A stretch of 33,866 bases of DNA from an uncultured Prevotellaceae bacterium (GTDB lineage Bacteria > Bacteroidota > Bacteroidia > Bacteroidales > Bacteroidaceae). The notes beneath the pieces are model-generated. The model was not told the origin of the DNA. It saw nothing but the letters and a program-made list of their open reading frames with translations, and searched no databases. The stretch lies in assembly GCA_946626595.1 (NCBI GenBank), contig CAMOUQ010000015.1, forward strand, positions 1-33,866, written 5' to 3'. Position 1 is the first letter of the stretch. Every line of letters starts with the position of its first letter. Position numbers and translations under genes: made by a program. Positions 5,797 to 14,676 of this stretch are shown here, in pieces.

Positions 5797-8007
5797 GTGT
5801 CCCAACTCATAGCCGACCTTGCCCTGATACTGATAGTAGCAGGCATTACGACCATTATATTCAAGCGACTCCGTCAACCTCTGGTGCTGGGTTACATACT
5901 GGCTGGTTTTCTGGCCGGACCGAACATGCCCTACACGCCCTCCATCGAGGAGCACGATTCCATAGAGGTATGGAGCCAGATAGGCGTCATCTTCCTCATG
6001 TTTTCGCTGGGTCTGGAGTTTTCGTTCAAGAAGATTCTCAAGGGTGGTGCCTCGCCCATCATAGCTGCCTTCATTATCATGACCCTCATGTGGGGCATGG
6101 GTTGCGGAGCAGGCTACCTGTTGGGCTGGACGCCCATCAACTGCATGTTTGTGGGCGGCATGTTGGCCATGTCCTCCACCACCATCATCTATAAGGCCTT
6201 CAACGACATGGGACTCATGACGCGCCGCTTTGCCGGAAAGGTGATGTCGGTGCTCATCCTGGAGGACATTCTGGGCATTGTGGTGATGGTGATACTTTCG
6301 GCCGTGGCGGTGAGCAATCAGTTCGAGGGCTCGGAGCTCATACTGTCGCTGCTGAAGTTGGGCTTCTTCCTGTTGCTATGGTTTGTGGTGGGCATGTGGA
6401 TAGTGCCTACGTTTCTGCATCGCAACCGTTCGTTCATCAACAAGGAGACGCTGGTCATCGTCTCCATCGGGCTGTGCTTCCTGATGGTGGTCGTGGCCGA
6501 CTCCGTGGGCTACAGCACGGCTTTGGGTGCCTTCATGATGGGCAGCATACTGGCCGAAACGGTGGAGGCCGAACGCATCGACTCGGCTATTTCGTCGATA
6601 AAGGATTTGTTCGGTGCTATCTTCTTCGTGTCTGTGGGCATGATGGTTTCGCCCTCGGATTTGGTCAATCACTGGTTGCCCATACTGGTGCTGGTGATGA
6701 CCATTCTGGTGGGCCAGGCCGTATTTGGGACGATGGGTTATCTGCTGTCCGGTTCGTCGCGCAGAGATGCCCTGATGAGCGGTTTCTCGATGGCACAGAT
6801 AGGTGAGTTTGCCTTCATCATAGCCGGTCTGGGACAGTCGTTGGGTGTGACCGACGGTTTTCTGATGCCCGTTGTTGTGGCCGTCAGCATCATCACCACG
6901 TTCCTGACGCCCTACATGATAAAGCTGGCCGGCAAAATCAGCGGTTCGAAGAAGGAATCTGGCGAACGTGCGCGGCGCGAGGTGAAGAAGGTGAAGAAGG
7001 AGCGCACGCCCCTGTCAGCCTTCATCCGGAATGTGGCCATACATACGGTGGTATACTCCGTATTGGCCAGTGCCGTAGTGTCGTTCTTAGGTTTGCCGGT
7101 GCTCTTGATGTGTCGCCATTTCTTCGGCCATTGGGTGGGCAATGCGGTTTGTTTCGTGCTGATGATATTGCTGCTGGCTCCGCTGTTGCGCCCCATCATC
7201 ATGAAGAATAATTCGTCGGATGATGTGCAGCGCCTGCGCAGCCAATATGCTTGGGGCGGATTGTTTGTCAATTTCACCATTTTTGTCCGCTTCCTGCTGG
7301 CCGTCGACGTTATTTATTACGTCATAGATTATCTGTCGCCTTACAAGTGGTATTGGCACATATTACTGGCCGTCACCATCGTGTTGATAATAGTCCGCAG
7401 CAAGTGGATACGGCGTGTGAGCATGAAGATGGAATCCGTGTTTATGGAAAACCTGATGCGCCGCGAGAATGCCAGCGGACCGGCCTATGCCCGTCAGTTG
7501 CGTGGCAGCGACCTCCACATCGCACGCCTCAGTCTGCCCGAGGGCAGTACGTGGGGCGGAAAGACATTGGCCCAGTTGCGCATCGGAGGCAAAAACGGTG
7601 TGCATGTGGCAGCCATCGTGCGCGACCACCATCGCATCAATGTGCCTGACGGCAATAGTATGCTCTTCCCCCACGATGTGTTGGAGGTGGTGGGCGACGA
7701 CCTGGGCATAGAGCAGTTCAGCCAGCGCATGAACAGCGAAGTAACGCCTGTCGTGGCCGAGGAGACCATGCCCATGCAACTGCAGTGCATCGAGGTGGCC
7801 GAGGGTTGTCCACTGGTGGGAACTCTGATAAAGGACAGCGGCATCCGCAACAACTATCATTGCATGGTAGTCGGTGTGGAAGGGGCGACGGACAACATCC
7901 GCACCGTGAGTGCCGACTACGAGATACGCCAGGGCGACATACTCTGGTTGGCGGGCAGTCACGACGAGCTCATGAAGCTCAGCAAAGAGTTTACAAAGTC
8001 TGCCTAA
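5797..8007 (+). CDS. Kef/CPA2-type monovalent cation:proton antiporter with C-terminal TrkA_C domains
   Basis: 736 residues. Residues 1-380 form the Na+/H+ exchanger membrane domain with about 12 hydrophobic segments and typical motifs: RQPLVLGYILAGFLAGP near residue 26, SLGLEFSFKKI near 71, LILEDILGIV near 152 and ALGAFMMGSILAET near 243. Residues 405-530 carry three or four further hydrophobic stretches. Residues 560-735 contain two TrkA_C (RCK_C) regulatory modules (SGPAYARQLRGSDLHIARL...; MQLQCIEVAEGCPLVGTLI...). No Rossmann TrkA_N domain is visible, unlike E. coli KefB/C. It should exchange K+ or Na+ for H+ across the inner membrane, gated by a ligand on TrkA_C. The only in-frame start near the promoter side is GTG at 5797. 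The last codons lie inside a 26-nt tandem repeat. Confidence 0.9.
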   Translation: MSQLIADLALILIVAGITTIIFKRLRQPLVLGYILAGFLAGPNMPYTPSIEEHDSIEVWSQIGVIFLMFSLGLEFSFKKILKGGASPIIAAFIIMTLMWGMGCGAGYLLGWTPINCMFVGGMLAMSSTTIIYKAFNDMGLMTRRFAGKVMSVLILEDILGIVVMVILSAVAVSNQFEGSELILSLLKLGFFLLLWFVVGMWIVPTFLHRNRSFINKETLVIVSIGLCFLMVVVADSVGYSTALGAFMMGSILAETVEAERIDSAISSIKDLFGAIFFVSVGMMVSPSDLVNHWLPILVLVMTILVGQAVFGTMGYLLSGSSRRDALMSGFSMAQIGEFAFIIAGLGQSLGVTDGFLMPVVVAVSIITTFLTPYMIKLAGKISGSKKESGERARREVKKVKKERTPLSAFIRNVAIHTVVYSVLASAVVSFLGLPVLLMCRHFFGHWVGNAVCFVLMILLLAPLLRPIIMKNNSSDDVQRLRSQYAWGGLFVNFTIFVRFLLAVDVIYYVIDYLSPYKWYWHILLAVTIVLIIVRSKWIRRVSMKMESVFMENLMRRENASGPAYARQLRGSDLHIARLSLPEGSTWGGKTLAQLRIGGKNGVHVAAIVRDHHRINVPDGNSMLFPHDVLEVVGDDLGIEQFSQRMNSEVTPVVAEETMPMQLQCIEVAEGCPLVGTLIKDSGIRNNYHCMVVGVEGATDNIRTVSADYEIRQGDILWLAGSHDELMKLSKEFTKSA

Positions 8008-8092
8008 GCCGGGCGTTTATAAAGCCTTTCTGAGCCGGGCATTTATAAAGCCTGGCTGGGCCGTGAGTTTATAAAGTCTGTCTGAAGGGTAT
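7989..8092. repeat. 26-nt tandem repeat, four units, spanning both convergent gene ends
   Basis: Four exact 26-nt periods start at 7989, 8015, 8041 and 8067, each beginning GTTTATAAAG or a one- or two-base variant. Unit 1 includes the last six codons and stop of the antiporter. Unit 4 includes the last eight codons and stop of the convergent histidine kinase. The array replaces any obvious terminator. Confidence 0.92.
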
Positions 8093-9178
8093 GCGGAGTT
8101 CTGCAGTGTAGGCTTCGGTGGAGTCGCTTATCTGTAGGTCGTAGCCTTGCGGATAGAGCAAGTCCAGGCGTCGGCGTACGTTGGCAAGGCCCACACCCCC
8201 CGTCTTCTGATTATTTACGTTGGGCTTCGAGTTGCTGCACCTAAAGTGGAGCCATTCGCCTTTCACATCGATGTCCACATTCACAAATGACGGCTGCTGG
8301 TAGCTGATGCCGTGCTTGAAGGCATTTTCGATGAATGAGACGAGTACGAGTGGCGGAACGAATCTGTCGGGCACGGTGTCGGGCATTTGCAGGCTGATGC
8401 TGACGCTGTCGGTGTAGCGCAGCCGCATCAGTTGTATGTAGGTCCGTATGAAGTTCATCTCCTTCGTCAGGGGCACCAACTGCCTGTCGCCCTCGTAGAG
8501 CACGAAGCGCATCATCTTGGACAGTTCTACCACGGTCTCCTGTGCCTTTGCCGGGTCGATGTCGATGAGGGCGTGTATGTTGTTGAGCGTGTTCATGAAG
8601 AAGTGGGGATTGATCTGGTAGCGCAGATACTCCAATTGTTGTTCCAGATTCTTCTTCTCCAGCTCGGCCAGTCGCCTCTGGTCGTCGCGACTGCGGAAGT
8701 ATCCCTTGATGCCGATGTTGGCACCGAACATCAGTATGAGCACCAGCAGTGCCAGGATGTCCTGTTCGCCTATGAAGGGTGGCGGTGCGTCCGGTCGGAA
8801 CTCACCGGGCGGCGGTCCCGGATGATGCTGCATGCCGAGTTCCGGTTTAGGATGCCGGTCCGGAGGGGTGGGGCTGCTGCTGCACTGGTGGATGGCGAAC
8901 AATGACACCACCAAAGCCACGATGCAGAAATACGTCATCCGCTTGTGGCCGACCACCAGAATCGGGAGCAGCAGAAAGTTGTGGATGAGGAAAAGGATGA
9001 GGAAGAGTGAGAAGCGCTTCCAGACGAAGAAAACCTCTTCCCAGTTGAAGAAGATGGCAGCGTCGTTGATGGTGCGCACATACATGGATATCACCGGGGA
9101 GGCGAAGAGCAATCCCCAGATTATCAGGTATACGAGGTTTTCCTGTCTCGACTGCTTTAACCAGTTGTATTTATTCAT
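8069..9178 (-). CDS. LytS/YehU-type sensor histidine kinase
   Basis: 369 residues. Four hydrophobic segments lie at about 14-33, 55-75, 82-97 and 140-158. The loop between the third and fourth (about 98-139) is dominated by Pro, His, Asp and Glu and should face outside the membrane. A short coiled coil (about 165-185) leads into the His_kinase domain with the phospho-acceptor motif YQINPHFFMNTLNN (His192). The HATPase part has FIENAFKHGI (N box) and GGVGLANVRRRL (G box). This class phosphorylates a LytTR regulator, here the gene 142 bp upstream. It has its own promoter (9231-9262). The last residues FRQTL are encoded within a 26-nt repeat unit shared with the antiporter end. The signal sensed is unknown. 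Confidence 0.93.
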   Translation of the reverse strand: MNKYNWLKQSRQENLVYLIIWGLLFASPVISMYVRTINDAAIFFNWEEVFFVWKRFSLFLILFLIHNFLLLPILVVGHKRMTYFCIVALVVSLFAIHQCSSSPTPPDRHPKPELGMQHHPGPPPGEFRPDAPPPFIGEQDILALLVLILMFGANIGIKGYFRSRDDQRRLAELEKKNLEQQLEYLRYQINPHFFMNTLNNIHALIDIDPAKAQETVVELSKMMRFVLYEGDRQLVPLTKEMNFIRTYIQLMRLRYTDSVSISLQMPDTVPDRFVPPLVLVSFIENAFKHGISYQQPSFVNVDIDVKGEWLHFRCSNSKPNVNNQKTGGVGLANVRRRLDLLYPQGYDLQISDSTEAYTAELRIPFRQTL

Positions 9179-9230
9179 TTATTCGGAAAGCGTAGGTTTG
9201 GTAGAATCATATTTGATGAAAATACTGGTG

Positions 9231-9262
9231 CAAAGATATGCCATTTACTCCGATGCACAAAA
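9231..9262 (-). promoter_or_regulatory. Promoter of the histidine kinase gene
   Basis: On the minus strand a TTTTG -33 box (9258-9262) is separated by 19 bp from a TATCTTTG -7 box (9231-9238), about 50 nt upstream of the start. The kinase can therefore be expressed independently of the upstream regulator gene. The 9-mer CGATTCGTT at 9281-9289, just upstream, also occurs at 10135-10143. Confidence 0.7.
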
Positions 9263-9320
9263 AATATTCTGCGAAACGGCCGATTCGTTCAGCCAAACCT
9301 GTCGGGGGCCTGTCGGCAGA

Positions 9321-10049
9321 CTATTTTATCAGGTATCTTTGTTCCAGATAGTTTTGGAACACTTCCTTATATACGTCTCCGATGGGCAGATAGGTGTCTT
9401 TGTCCATGATGATGCGGTTCTTGTTCACCTCCTGTATTTTGTTGAGATTGACGATGTATGAGCGATGGATGCGCATGAAGTAGTCTGGCAGTCGCTCCTC
9501 CATTTTCTTCATGGAGAGCAGGGTGACGATGGGTTTGTGTTCGTTCTCCACCCACACCTTCAGGTATTCGCTCATGGCCTCTATGTAACGGATGTCGCGA
9601 ATGCTCACCTTCACGGTCCTCGATTCCGACTTCAGGAAGACCGTATCGTCCTCTTCCGGGCTTTCTGCCTGTTCGCCTCTTGCCTCCAGACGTTCTTTCA
9701 GCCGCAAGGCCGTCCTTTGGAACTCCTGCAGTCCGAAGGGCTTCAGCAGATAGTCGACCGCATTGACGCGGAAGCCTTCGACAGCGTATTCGGAATAGGC
9801 CGTGGTGAAGACGATGAGTGGAGGCACCAACAGCGACTTCACGAAGTCCATGCCGTTGAGGTCGGGCATGTTGATGTCGCAGAACATGATGTCCACGGTC
9901 TCGGCTTCCAACAGTTTACGTGCCTCCAGCGCACTCTGGCACTGAGCCACCAGTTGTAGGAAGGGCACCTTCCCGATGTAGGTCACAATCTGTTGCAGAG
10001 CCAGGGGCTCGTCGTCAATGGCTATGCAGGTAAACTTTCGGTCTGACAA
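9321..10049 (-). CDS. LytTR-family response regulator
   Basis: 242 residues. The receiver domain (1-120) has the acidic pair Asp12-Asp13, phospho-acceptor Asp58 in FCDINMPD, a Thr in FTTAYSEYAVEGF and Lys103 in YLLKPFG. An acidic linker follows (about 122-137). The LytTR DNA-binding domain (about 138-240) has VFLKSESRTVKVSIRDIRYI, FMRIHRSYIVNLNKI and LPIGDVYKE. It is the partner of the LytS-type kinase downstream. LytTR proteins bind paired short direct repeats and usually activate neighbouring genes. The divergent beta-helix protein gene with its own strong promoter is the obvious candidate target. Confidence 0.95.
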   Translation of the reverse strand: MSDRKFTCIAIDDEPLALQQIVTYIGKVPFLQLVAQCQSALEARKLLEAETVDIMFCDINMPDLNGMDFVKSLLVPPLIVFTTAYSEYAVEGFRVNAVDYLLKPFGLQEFQRTALRLKERLEARGEQAESPEEDDTVFLKSESRTVKVSIRDIRYIEAMSEYLKVWVENEHKPIVTLLSMKKMEERLPDYFMRIHRSYIVNLNKIQEVNKNRIIMDKDTYLPIGDVYKEVFQNYLEQRYLIK

Positions 10050-10150
10050 TTTCTTTTTTGTTAGTAATTAGATAAGCCTTCCAGTACTATAACGCATCAT
10101 GGGAGCAAATTATTGTTTTACTGAATAAATAGGTCGATTCGTTGAATATA

Positions 10151-10183
10151 TTTTGGCCATTTATATTTTTGTATTTATCTTTG
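10151..10183 (+). promoter_or_regulatory. Promoter of the beta-helix carbohydrate-binding gene
   Basis: TTTTG at 10151-10155 and TATCTTTG at 10176-10183 are separated by 20 bp, an excellent Bacteroidetes promoter. Transcription would begin near 10190, 30 nt before the ATG at 10220. The 9-mer CGATTCGTT at 10135-10143 lies just upstream of the -33 box. Confidence 0.75.
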
Positions 10184-10219
10184 CGCCGAAAAAAATAATT
10201 AAGATTGAAGCAAAATAGT

Positions 10220-12085
10220 ATGAAAAAGATTTTGACAATCGTCGTTTGCCTCATGCTGGCCATAGTGGCCGGGGCACAGACGCTGAACGTGAAGGTGGGC
10301 AACGTCGTCTACCTGTTTCCGGCTGCCCAGGCAGGCGACATGGAGTATGCCGACGGCACTACACTCACCATCATGGGCAAGGCTTTTGCCGTTGCCGACA
10401 TCGACCAGATGACTGTCAACCAGACGGAGGTGAAAAACAATCTGGTGAGCATCGAGTACAGCAGTTCGTCGGCCACCGTCAAGGTGCCCGGCAATGTGGC
10501 CCAGTATGTGGAGGCCACCGTCAGCGGTGCGCACGTCACCATAACTCCGACGAACACTGCCGACGTGGATGGCGACGAAATCACCTACCAACTCTCGGGC
10601 TCCACCACCGATGGTTCGTTCGTCCTGGGCGGTTCCTACAAGTGCACCGTTTCGCTGGCCGGTCTGACGCTGACCAACCCCAGTGGCGCAGCCATCGAAA
10701 TCAGCAACTCCAAGCGCATACAGCTCAGTGCCAAGAAGGGTACCGAGAACACGCTGACCGACGGCACTAATGGTTCGCAGAAGGCCTGCATCTACAGCAA
10801 GGGCCAGCTGCAAATGCAGGGCAACGGCACACTCACCGTGGTGGGCAAGACCAAGCACGGCATCAAGAGTGCATCCTACATATCCATCAAAAACCTTACG
10901 CTGAACATCACCGCGGCCGTCGGCGATGGCATCAATTGTGAGGAGTACTTCCAGATGAAGAGCGGCACCGTCACCATCAGCGGTGTGGGCGACGACGGCA
11001 TACAGTGCGACATGGACGGCACCACATCCACGGGCCAGACCACCGACCACGAGGACGAGGACAGCGGCAATGTCTATCTCGAGGGCGGCACGCTCAACGT
11101 CACCGTCACGGCAGCAGCCACCAAGGGTGTCAAGGCCGCTGGCGACCTGCTCATTAGTGACGGCGAAATCAATGTCACCACCACCGGCAACGGCGCCTAC
11201 GACAGCGACGAACGCGATGCCAAGGGCAGTGCTGCGCTGAAGAGCGACGGCAACATGGCCATCAGCGGCGGCACCGTTACGCTCAAGTCATCGGGCACGG
11301 GCGGCAAGGGCATCAAGGCCGACGGCACGCTCACCGTCAGCGACGGCACCCTGTCGGCCACGGCCTCCGGCAGTCAGTATAAGTATAGCAGCAGCATGAC
11401 GGCATCGCCCAAGGCCATCAAGAGCGATGGGGCCATGACCTTCAGTGGCGGCACCACATACGCCAAGTCGGCCTACCACGAGGGCATAGAGTCGAAGAGC
11501 ACGCTTACCGTCTCGGGTGGCTACGTCTACGCCGAGGCCAGCGACGATGCCATCAACTCGGCCAGCCACATGACCATCAACGGTGGCTACGTGATGGCCA
11601 ACAGCAGTGGCAACGACGGCATGGATGCCAACGGCAACATGTACATCCAGGGCGGTAACGTATTCGCCGTGGCATCGTCGCAACCCGAAGTGGGCCTGGA
11701 TGCCAACACGGAGAGCCGCTACAAACTCTACATCACTGGCGGCAACGTGGTGGCCATCGGCGGATTCGAGAATGGTTCCAGCATCTCCAACGGCACCGCC
11801 AAGCAACTCTCCTCGGCCAGTTCGTACAAGGGCAAGTGGTTCGCCCTCTACAACGGTTCCGACCTGGCCTTCGCCTTCAAGGTTCCCTCTAACAGCAGGA
11901 TGGGCTCTTCCATCGCTGTCTATACCACTGGCACTCCGGCCATGAAGTCGGGCGTCACCGGCAGTGGCACCAGCTTCTGGAGCGGCTACGGCTACTCCTC
12001 ATGCTCCGGCGGCAGCAGCGTCACCCTCTCCACCTATTCGGGAGGCCAAGGTGGCGGCGGCGGCGGTGGTGGCCGCTGGTGGTAA
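10220..12085 (+). CDS. Secreted beta-helix carbohydrate-binding protein (Cthe_2159/DUF4353-like)
   Basis: 621 residues from the ATG at 10220; an upstream in-frame TTG (10205) would add five residues before the signal peptide and is less likely. A signal peptide ends near Ala19. Residues 20-85 resemble a short N-terminal module common on Bacteroidales secreted proteins (NVKVGNVVYLFP...MTVNQTEV). From about 110 to 590 the chain is a run of short Gly/Asp/Ser/Thr-rich strands (GTLTV, GDGINCEE, GDDGIQCDMDG, GVKAAGDLLI, DGEINVTTTG) matching the Cthe_2159 right-handed beta-helix family, which binds cellulose or pectin-like polymers and calcium. The C-terminus is SGGQ followed by polyglycine and RWW. 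No enzyme motif was recognised. It likely sits on the surface or is secreted and helps adhesion to plant polysaccharide. It is probably controlled by the neighbouring two-component system. Confidence 0.85.
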   Translation: MKKILTIVVCLMLAIVAGAQTLNVKVGNVVYLFPAAQAGDMEYADGTTLTIMGKAFAVADIDQMTVNQTEVKNNLVSIEYSSSSATVKVPGNVAQYVEATVSGAHVTITPTNTADVDGDEITYQLSGSTTDGSFVLGGSYKCTVSLAGLTLTNPSGAAIEISNSKRIQLSAKKGTENTLTDGTNGSQKACIYSKGQLQMQGNGTLTVVGKTKHGIKSASYISIKNLTLNITAAVGDGINCEEYFQMKSGTVTISGVGDDGIQCDMDGTTSTGQTTDHEDEDSGNVYLEGGTLNVTVTAAATKGVKAAGDLLISDGEINVTTTGNGAYDSDERDAKGSAALKSDGNMAISGGTVTLKSSGTGGKGIKADGTLTVSDGTLSATASGSQYKYSSSMTASPKAIKSDGAMTFSGGTTYAKSAYHEGIESKSTLTVSGGYVYAEASDDAINSASHMTINGGYVMANSSGNDGMDANGNMYIQGGNVFAVASSQPEVGLDANTESRYKLYITGGNVVAIGGFENGSSISNGTAKQLSSASSYKGKWFALYNGSDLAFAFKVPSNSRMGSSIAVYTTGTPAMKSGVTGSGTSFWSGYGYSSCSGGSSVTLSTYSGGQGGGGGGGGRWW

Positions 12086-12097
12086 TCGCCTATTTAC

Positions 12098-12140
12098 AAA
12101 AAAGAGGCTATGTCGAAATGAACGACATAGCCTCTTTTTT
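12098..12140. terminator. Bidirectional intrinsic terminator
   Basis: A perfect 18-bp inverted repeat (12098-12115 with 12123-12140) has a 7-nt loop, with core AGAGGCTATGTCG / CGACATAGCCTCT. It is flanked by A6 on the left and T8 on the right, so it works in both directions. It separates the convergent beta-helix (stop 12085) and GH95 (stop 12141) genes. Confidence 0.95.
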
Positions 12141-14606
12141 TTATAATTTCTGCATGGTAACGGTGTAGGAGCCGCCCGCTCGGGTCTGGAGGTCGTATTC
12201 GTAGACCTTGGGTGCGGCAGAGAGCGTGAAGTCGGTCAGTTTAGGCGACCGCAGCGGTTTCTTCACGTCGGCCGGTTGCATGAAGGCATTCGGACACGGA
12301 CCCGAGGCCGGCTTCAGTCCTTTGCCCTTCAGGGGGACGTAGGAGCGCAGGCGCAGGGTGCCACCGATGGTGGAGTGCACCGTGGCCTTGCTGAGTTTGC
12401 CTCCTTGCCAATCGATGTCCACGACGAATCCGCCGCGGGCCCGCAGTCCGCTCACCCGTCCCTCGTTCCACATATCGGGCAGGGCGGGCAGCAGGTGCAG
12501 TGCGCCGTCGTGGCTCTGTACGAGCATCTCGCAGATGCCGGCCGTGCAACCGAAGTTTCCATCAATTTGGAAGGGCGGATGGGCATCGAAGAGGTTGGGA
12601 TAGGTGCGTCCGTCGGGATACTGTCGCGTCTTGCTGTCGTCGGGCAGCAGTTTCAGCATGTTGGAGATGATGCGGAAGGCATGGTTGCCGTCGAGCATGC
12701 GGGCCCAGAAGTTTATCTTCCATCCCAGGCTCCAGCCCGTGGCCTGGTCGCCGCGCTGGCGCAGGGTGTTGGCCGCGGCCGTGTAGAGTTCGGGCGAGCG
12801 GAAGGGCGAAATTTGGTTCGAGGGATAGAGTCCGTAGAGGTGCGATATGTGTCGGTGCTCGTCCTTAGGGTCGTCGCCGTCGATGAGCCATTCCTGCAAC
12901 TGTCCGTACTGTCCTATCTGCATGGGCGGAAGCTTGGAGAGCTGGTCCTGGAGCGCAGAGGCCTGCGACTCGTAACCCAATATCTTGGCCGCTTTGGCGG
13001 TTTGCGAGAGCACGTCGAAGACTATCTGGTTGTCCATGGTGGAACCGGCGGTGACGTTGGTGTGCTTGCCCACGGGCCCATGTTCGGGCGATACGGTGGG
13101 CACCGTCACCAGCCATCCTGCAGCCTCCTTTATGGCACCCGTCTCGGGATAGGTCTGCATGTAGTCCGTCAGGAATTCGGCTGCACCCTTCATGACGGGA
13201 TAATACTCCTGGAGGAAAGCCCTGTCTCCCGTGAAGAGATAGTGCTGCCAGATGTGTGTGGTCAGCCATGCGCCACCCGTCGGGAAGACGCCCCAGGGTG
13301 TGCCGTCAACGGGTCCGCAGATGCGCCAGAGGTCGGTGTTGTGGTGGGCCACCCATCCGTTGCAGCCATACATCTGTCTGGCCGTCTGCCGGCCCGCCTG
13401 GCTCAGGTCGCTGATCATCGTGAACAGGGGCATCTGCGTCTCGGCCAGGTTGCCGATGAGGGCGGGCCAGTAGTTCATCTCGGCATTGATGTTGATGGTG
13501 TACTTCGAGTCCCATGGGGCATTCATCTTGTCGTTCCACACGCCCTGCAGGTTGGCCGGTTGTCCGCCAGGCTGCGAGGAGGAGATGAGCAGATAGCGCC
13601 CGTATTGCATCATCAGCGACACCATGTCCATGTCCTTGCCTCCACTGAAGGCCGCCAGGCGCTGGTCGGTGGGCAGTGAGGAATTGTCGCTGGCCGGCAG
13701 CACGAGGCTGACGCGGTCGTACTGTTCGCGGTATTTCGCCTGGTGGCGAGCCAGCAGTTTCTTGTACGTCTGGTTCTTGATCTGAGCCAGTGCCTGAAGG
13801 GTTTTCTGTGTCGGATTGCCGCTGATGTCGCGGTAGTTTACGAAGTTGGTGGCGGCAGTGATGAAGACTGTGGCGGTGGTGGCATCGTCCACGCTCAGCG
13901 ATTGTGCCTTGCGCTCCACTTCGCCGTCCGTCCTCACCATGATGCGGCACTCGGCTTTCAGTTCGCCCTTGATGCCCTCCTGGTCGACGCCCTTGACGAT
14001 GGCCGTCAGCCCACGGCTTTCAGTTGTCACTTCCGAAGGCAGTTGGCTGGTGAAGTTCAGGTCGAAGTCCAGTTCGCCTTTCTTTCCGGCCTCGAGTTGC
14101 ACCACGATGACGTTGTCGGCCATCGATGCAAATACCGTGCGGGTGAATCTGACGCCGTCATGCACATAGGATGTGGTGGTGGTGGCGGTGCCCAGGTTCA
14201 GTTCGCGCCTGTAGTCGGTCACCTGCTTGTGTCCCAGGTTCAGCTTCAGGCTGCCCATGGGCAGGAAGCGCATGCCGTGAGGCCCGGGCACGAAGTAGCG
14301 GTCGAGGATGCGCTGTGCCTCCTCCTCGTGTCCCGAGAAGATGAGGTTGCGCACCTCCTGCAGGTGTTCCTTGCTCTCCTTGGGGTCGTTGTTGTATGGC
14401 GAGCCGCTCCAGAAGGTTTCTTCGTTCAGTTGTATTTCCTCCACGTCGGTGCCGCCGTAGACCATGGCCCCCATGTGGCTGTTGCCCACGGGCAGTGCCT
14501 CCAGCCAGTGCTGTGCCGGGCGCTGATACCACATCTTGTGTTGCTGTGCACTGGCCGTCGTGGCTGTGCCCAGCAGAATGATGAATGCTATTTGAAACTT
14601 TTTCAT
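12141..14606 (-). CDS. Glycoside hydrolase family 95 (alpha-L-fucosidase / alpha-L-galactosidase)
   Basis: 821 residues with a signal peptide (cleaved after about Ala20). The N-terminal beta-sandwich begins [23 protein letters not shown], diagnostic for GH95. The (alpha/alpha)6 barrel has [17 protein letters not shown] and the paired asparagines of NINAEMNYW near residue 372, the acid-containing LQEW...[14 protein letters not shown] near 571-590, and the aspartate of FQIDGNFG near 682. These correspond to the inverting GH95 catalytic set. Family members release alpha-L-fucose or alpha-L-galactose. Next to a GH10/CE1 xylanase and a retaining GH97, removal of L-galactose from complex arabinoxylan side chains is the more attractive guess, but fucosidase activity is not excluded. 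It is the last gene of operon A and ends at the bidirectional terminator. Confidence 0.93.
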   Translation of the reverse strand: MKKFQIAFIILLGTATTASAQQHKMWYQRPAQHWLEALPVGNSHMGAMVYGGTDVEEIQLNEETFWSGSPYNNDPKESKEHLQEVRNLIFSGHEEEAQRILDRYFVPGPHGMRFLPMGSLKLNLGHKQVTDYRRELNLGTATTTTSYVHDGVRFTRTVFASMADNVIVVQLEAGKKGELDFDLNFTSQLPSEVTTESRGLTAIVKGVDQEGIKGELKAECRIMVRTDGEVERKAQSLSVDDATTATVFITAATNFVNYRDISGNPTQKTLQALAQIKNQTYKKLLARHQAKYREQYDRVSLVLPASDNSSLPTDQRLAAFSGGKDMDMVSLMMQYGRYLLISSSQPGGQPANLQGVWNDKMNAPWDSKYTININAEMNYWPALIGNLAETQMPLFTMISDLSQAGRQTARQMYGCNGWVAHHNTDLWRICGPVDGTPWGVFPTGGAWLTTHIWQHYLFTGDRAFLQEYYPVMKGAAEFLTDYMQTYPETGAIKEAAGWLVTVPTVSPEHGPVGKHTNVTAGSTMDNQIVFDVLSQTAKAAKILGYESQASALQDQLSKLPPMQIGQYGQLQEWLIDGDDPKDEHRHISHLYGLYPSNQISPFRSPELYTAAANTLRQRGDQATGWSLGWKINFWARMLDGNHAFRIISNMLKLLPDDSKTRQYPDGRTYPNLFDAHPPFQIDGNFGCTAGICEMLVQSHDGALHLLPALPDMWNEGRVSGLRARGGFVVDIDWQGGKLSKATVHSTIGGTLRLRSYVPLKGKGLKPASGPCPNAFMQPADVKKPLRSPKLTDFTLSAAPKVYEYDLQTRAGGSYTVTMQKL

Positions 14607-14622
14607 GTTTTTTTATCTGATT

Positions 14623-14676
14623 ATTCTGAAAACTCTGAAAACTCTGAATATTCCGATTATTCTGAGGACTCAGAGG
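14623..14676. repeat. 9-nt tandem repeat, six units, filling the GH97-GH95 gap
   Basis: Six consecutive 9-mers (ATTCTGAAA, ACTCTGAAA, ACTCTGAAT, ATTCCGATT, ATTCTGAGG, ACTCAGAGG) run right up to the stop codon of the upstream GH97 gene (14677). They leave 16 nt before the GH95 start codon. Confidence 0.85.

Noticed and set aside
12276..13679. 467-codon plus-strand frame
   Set aside because: It lies within and antisense to the GH95 gene and has no recognisable domain.
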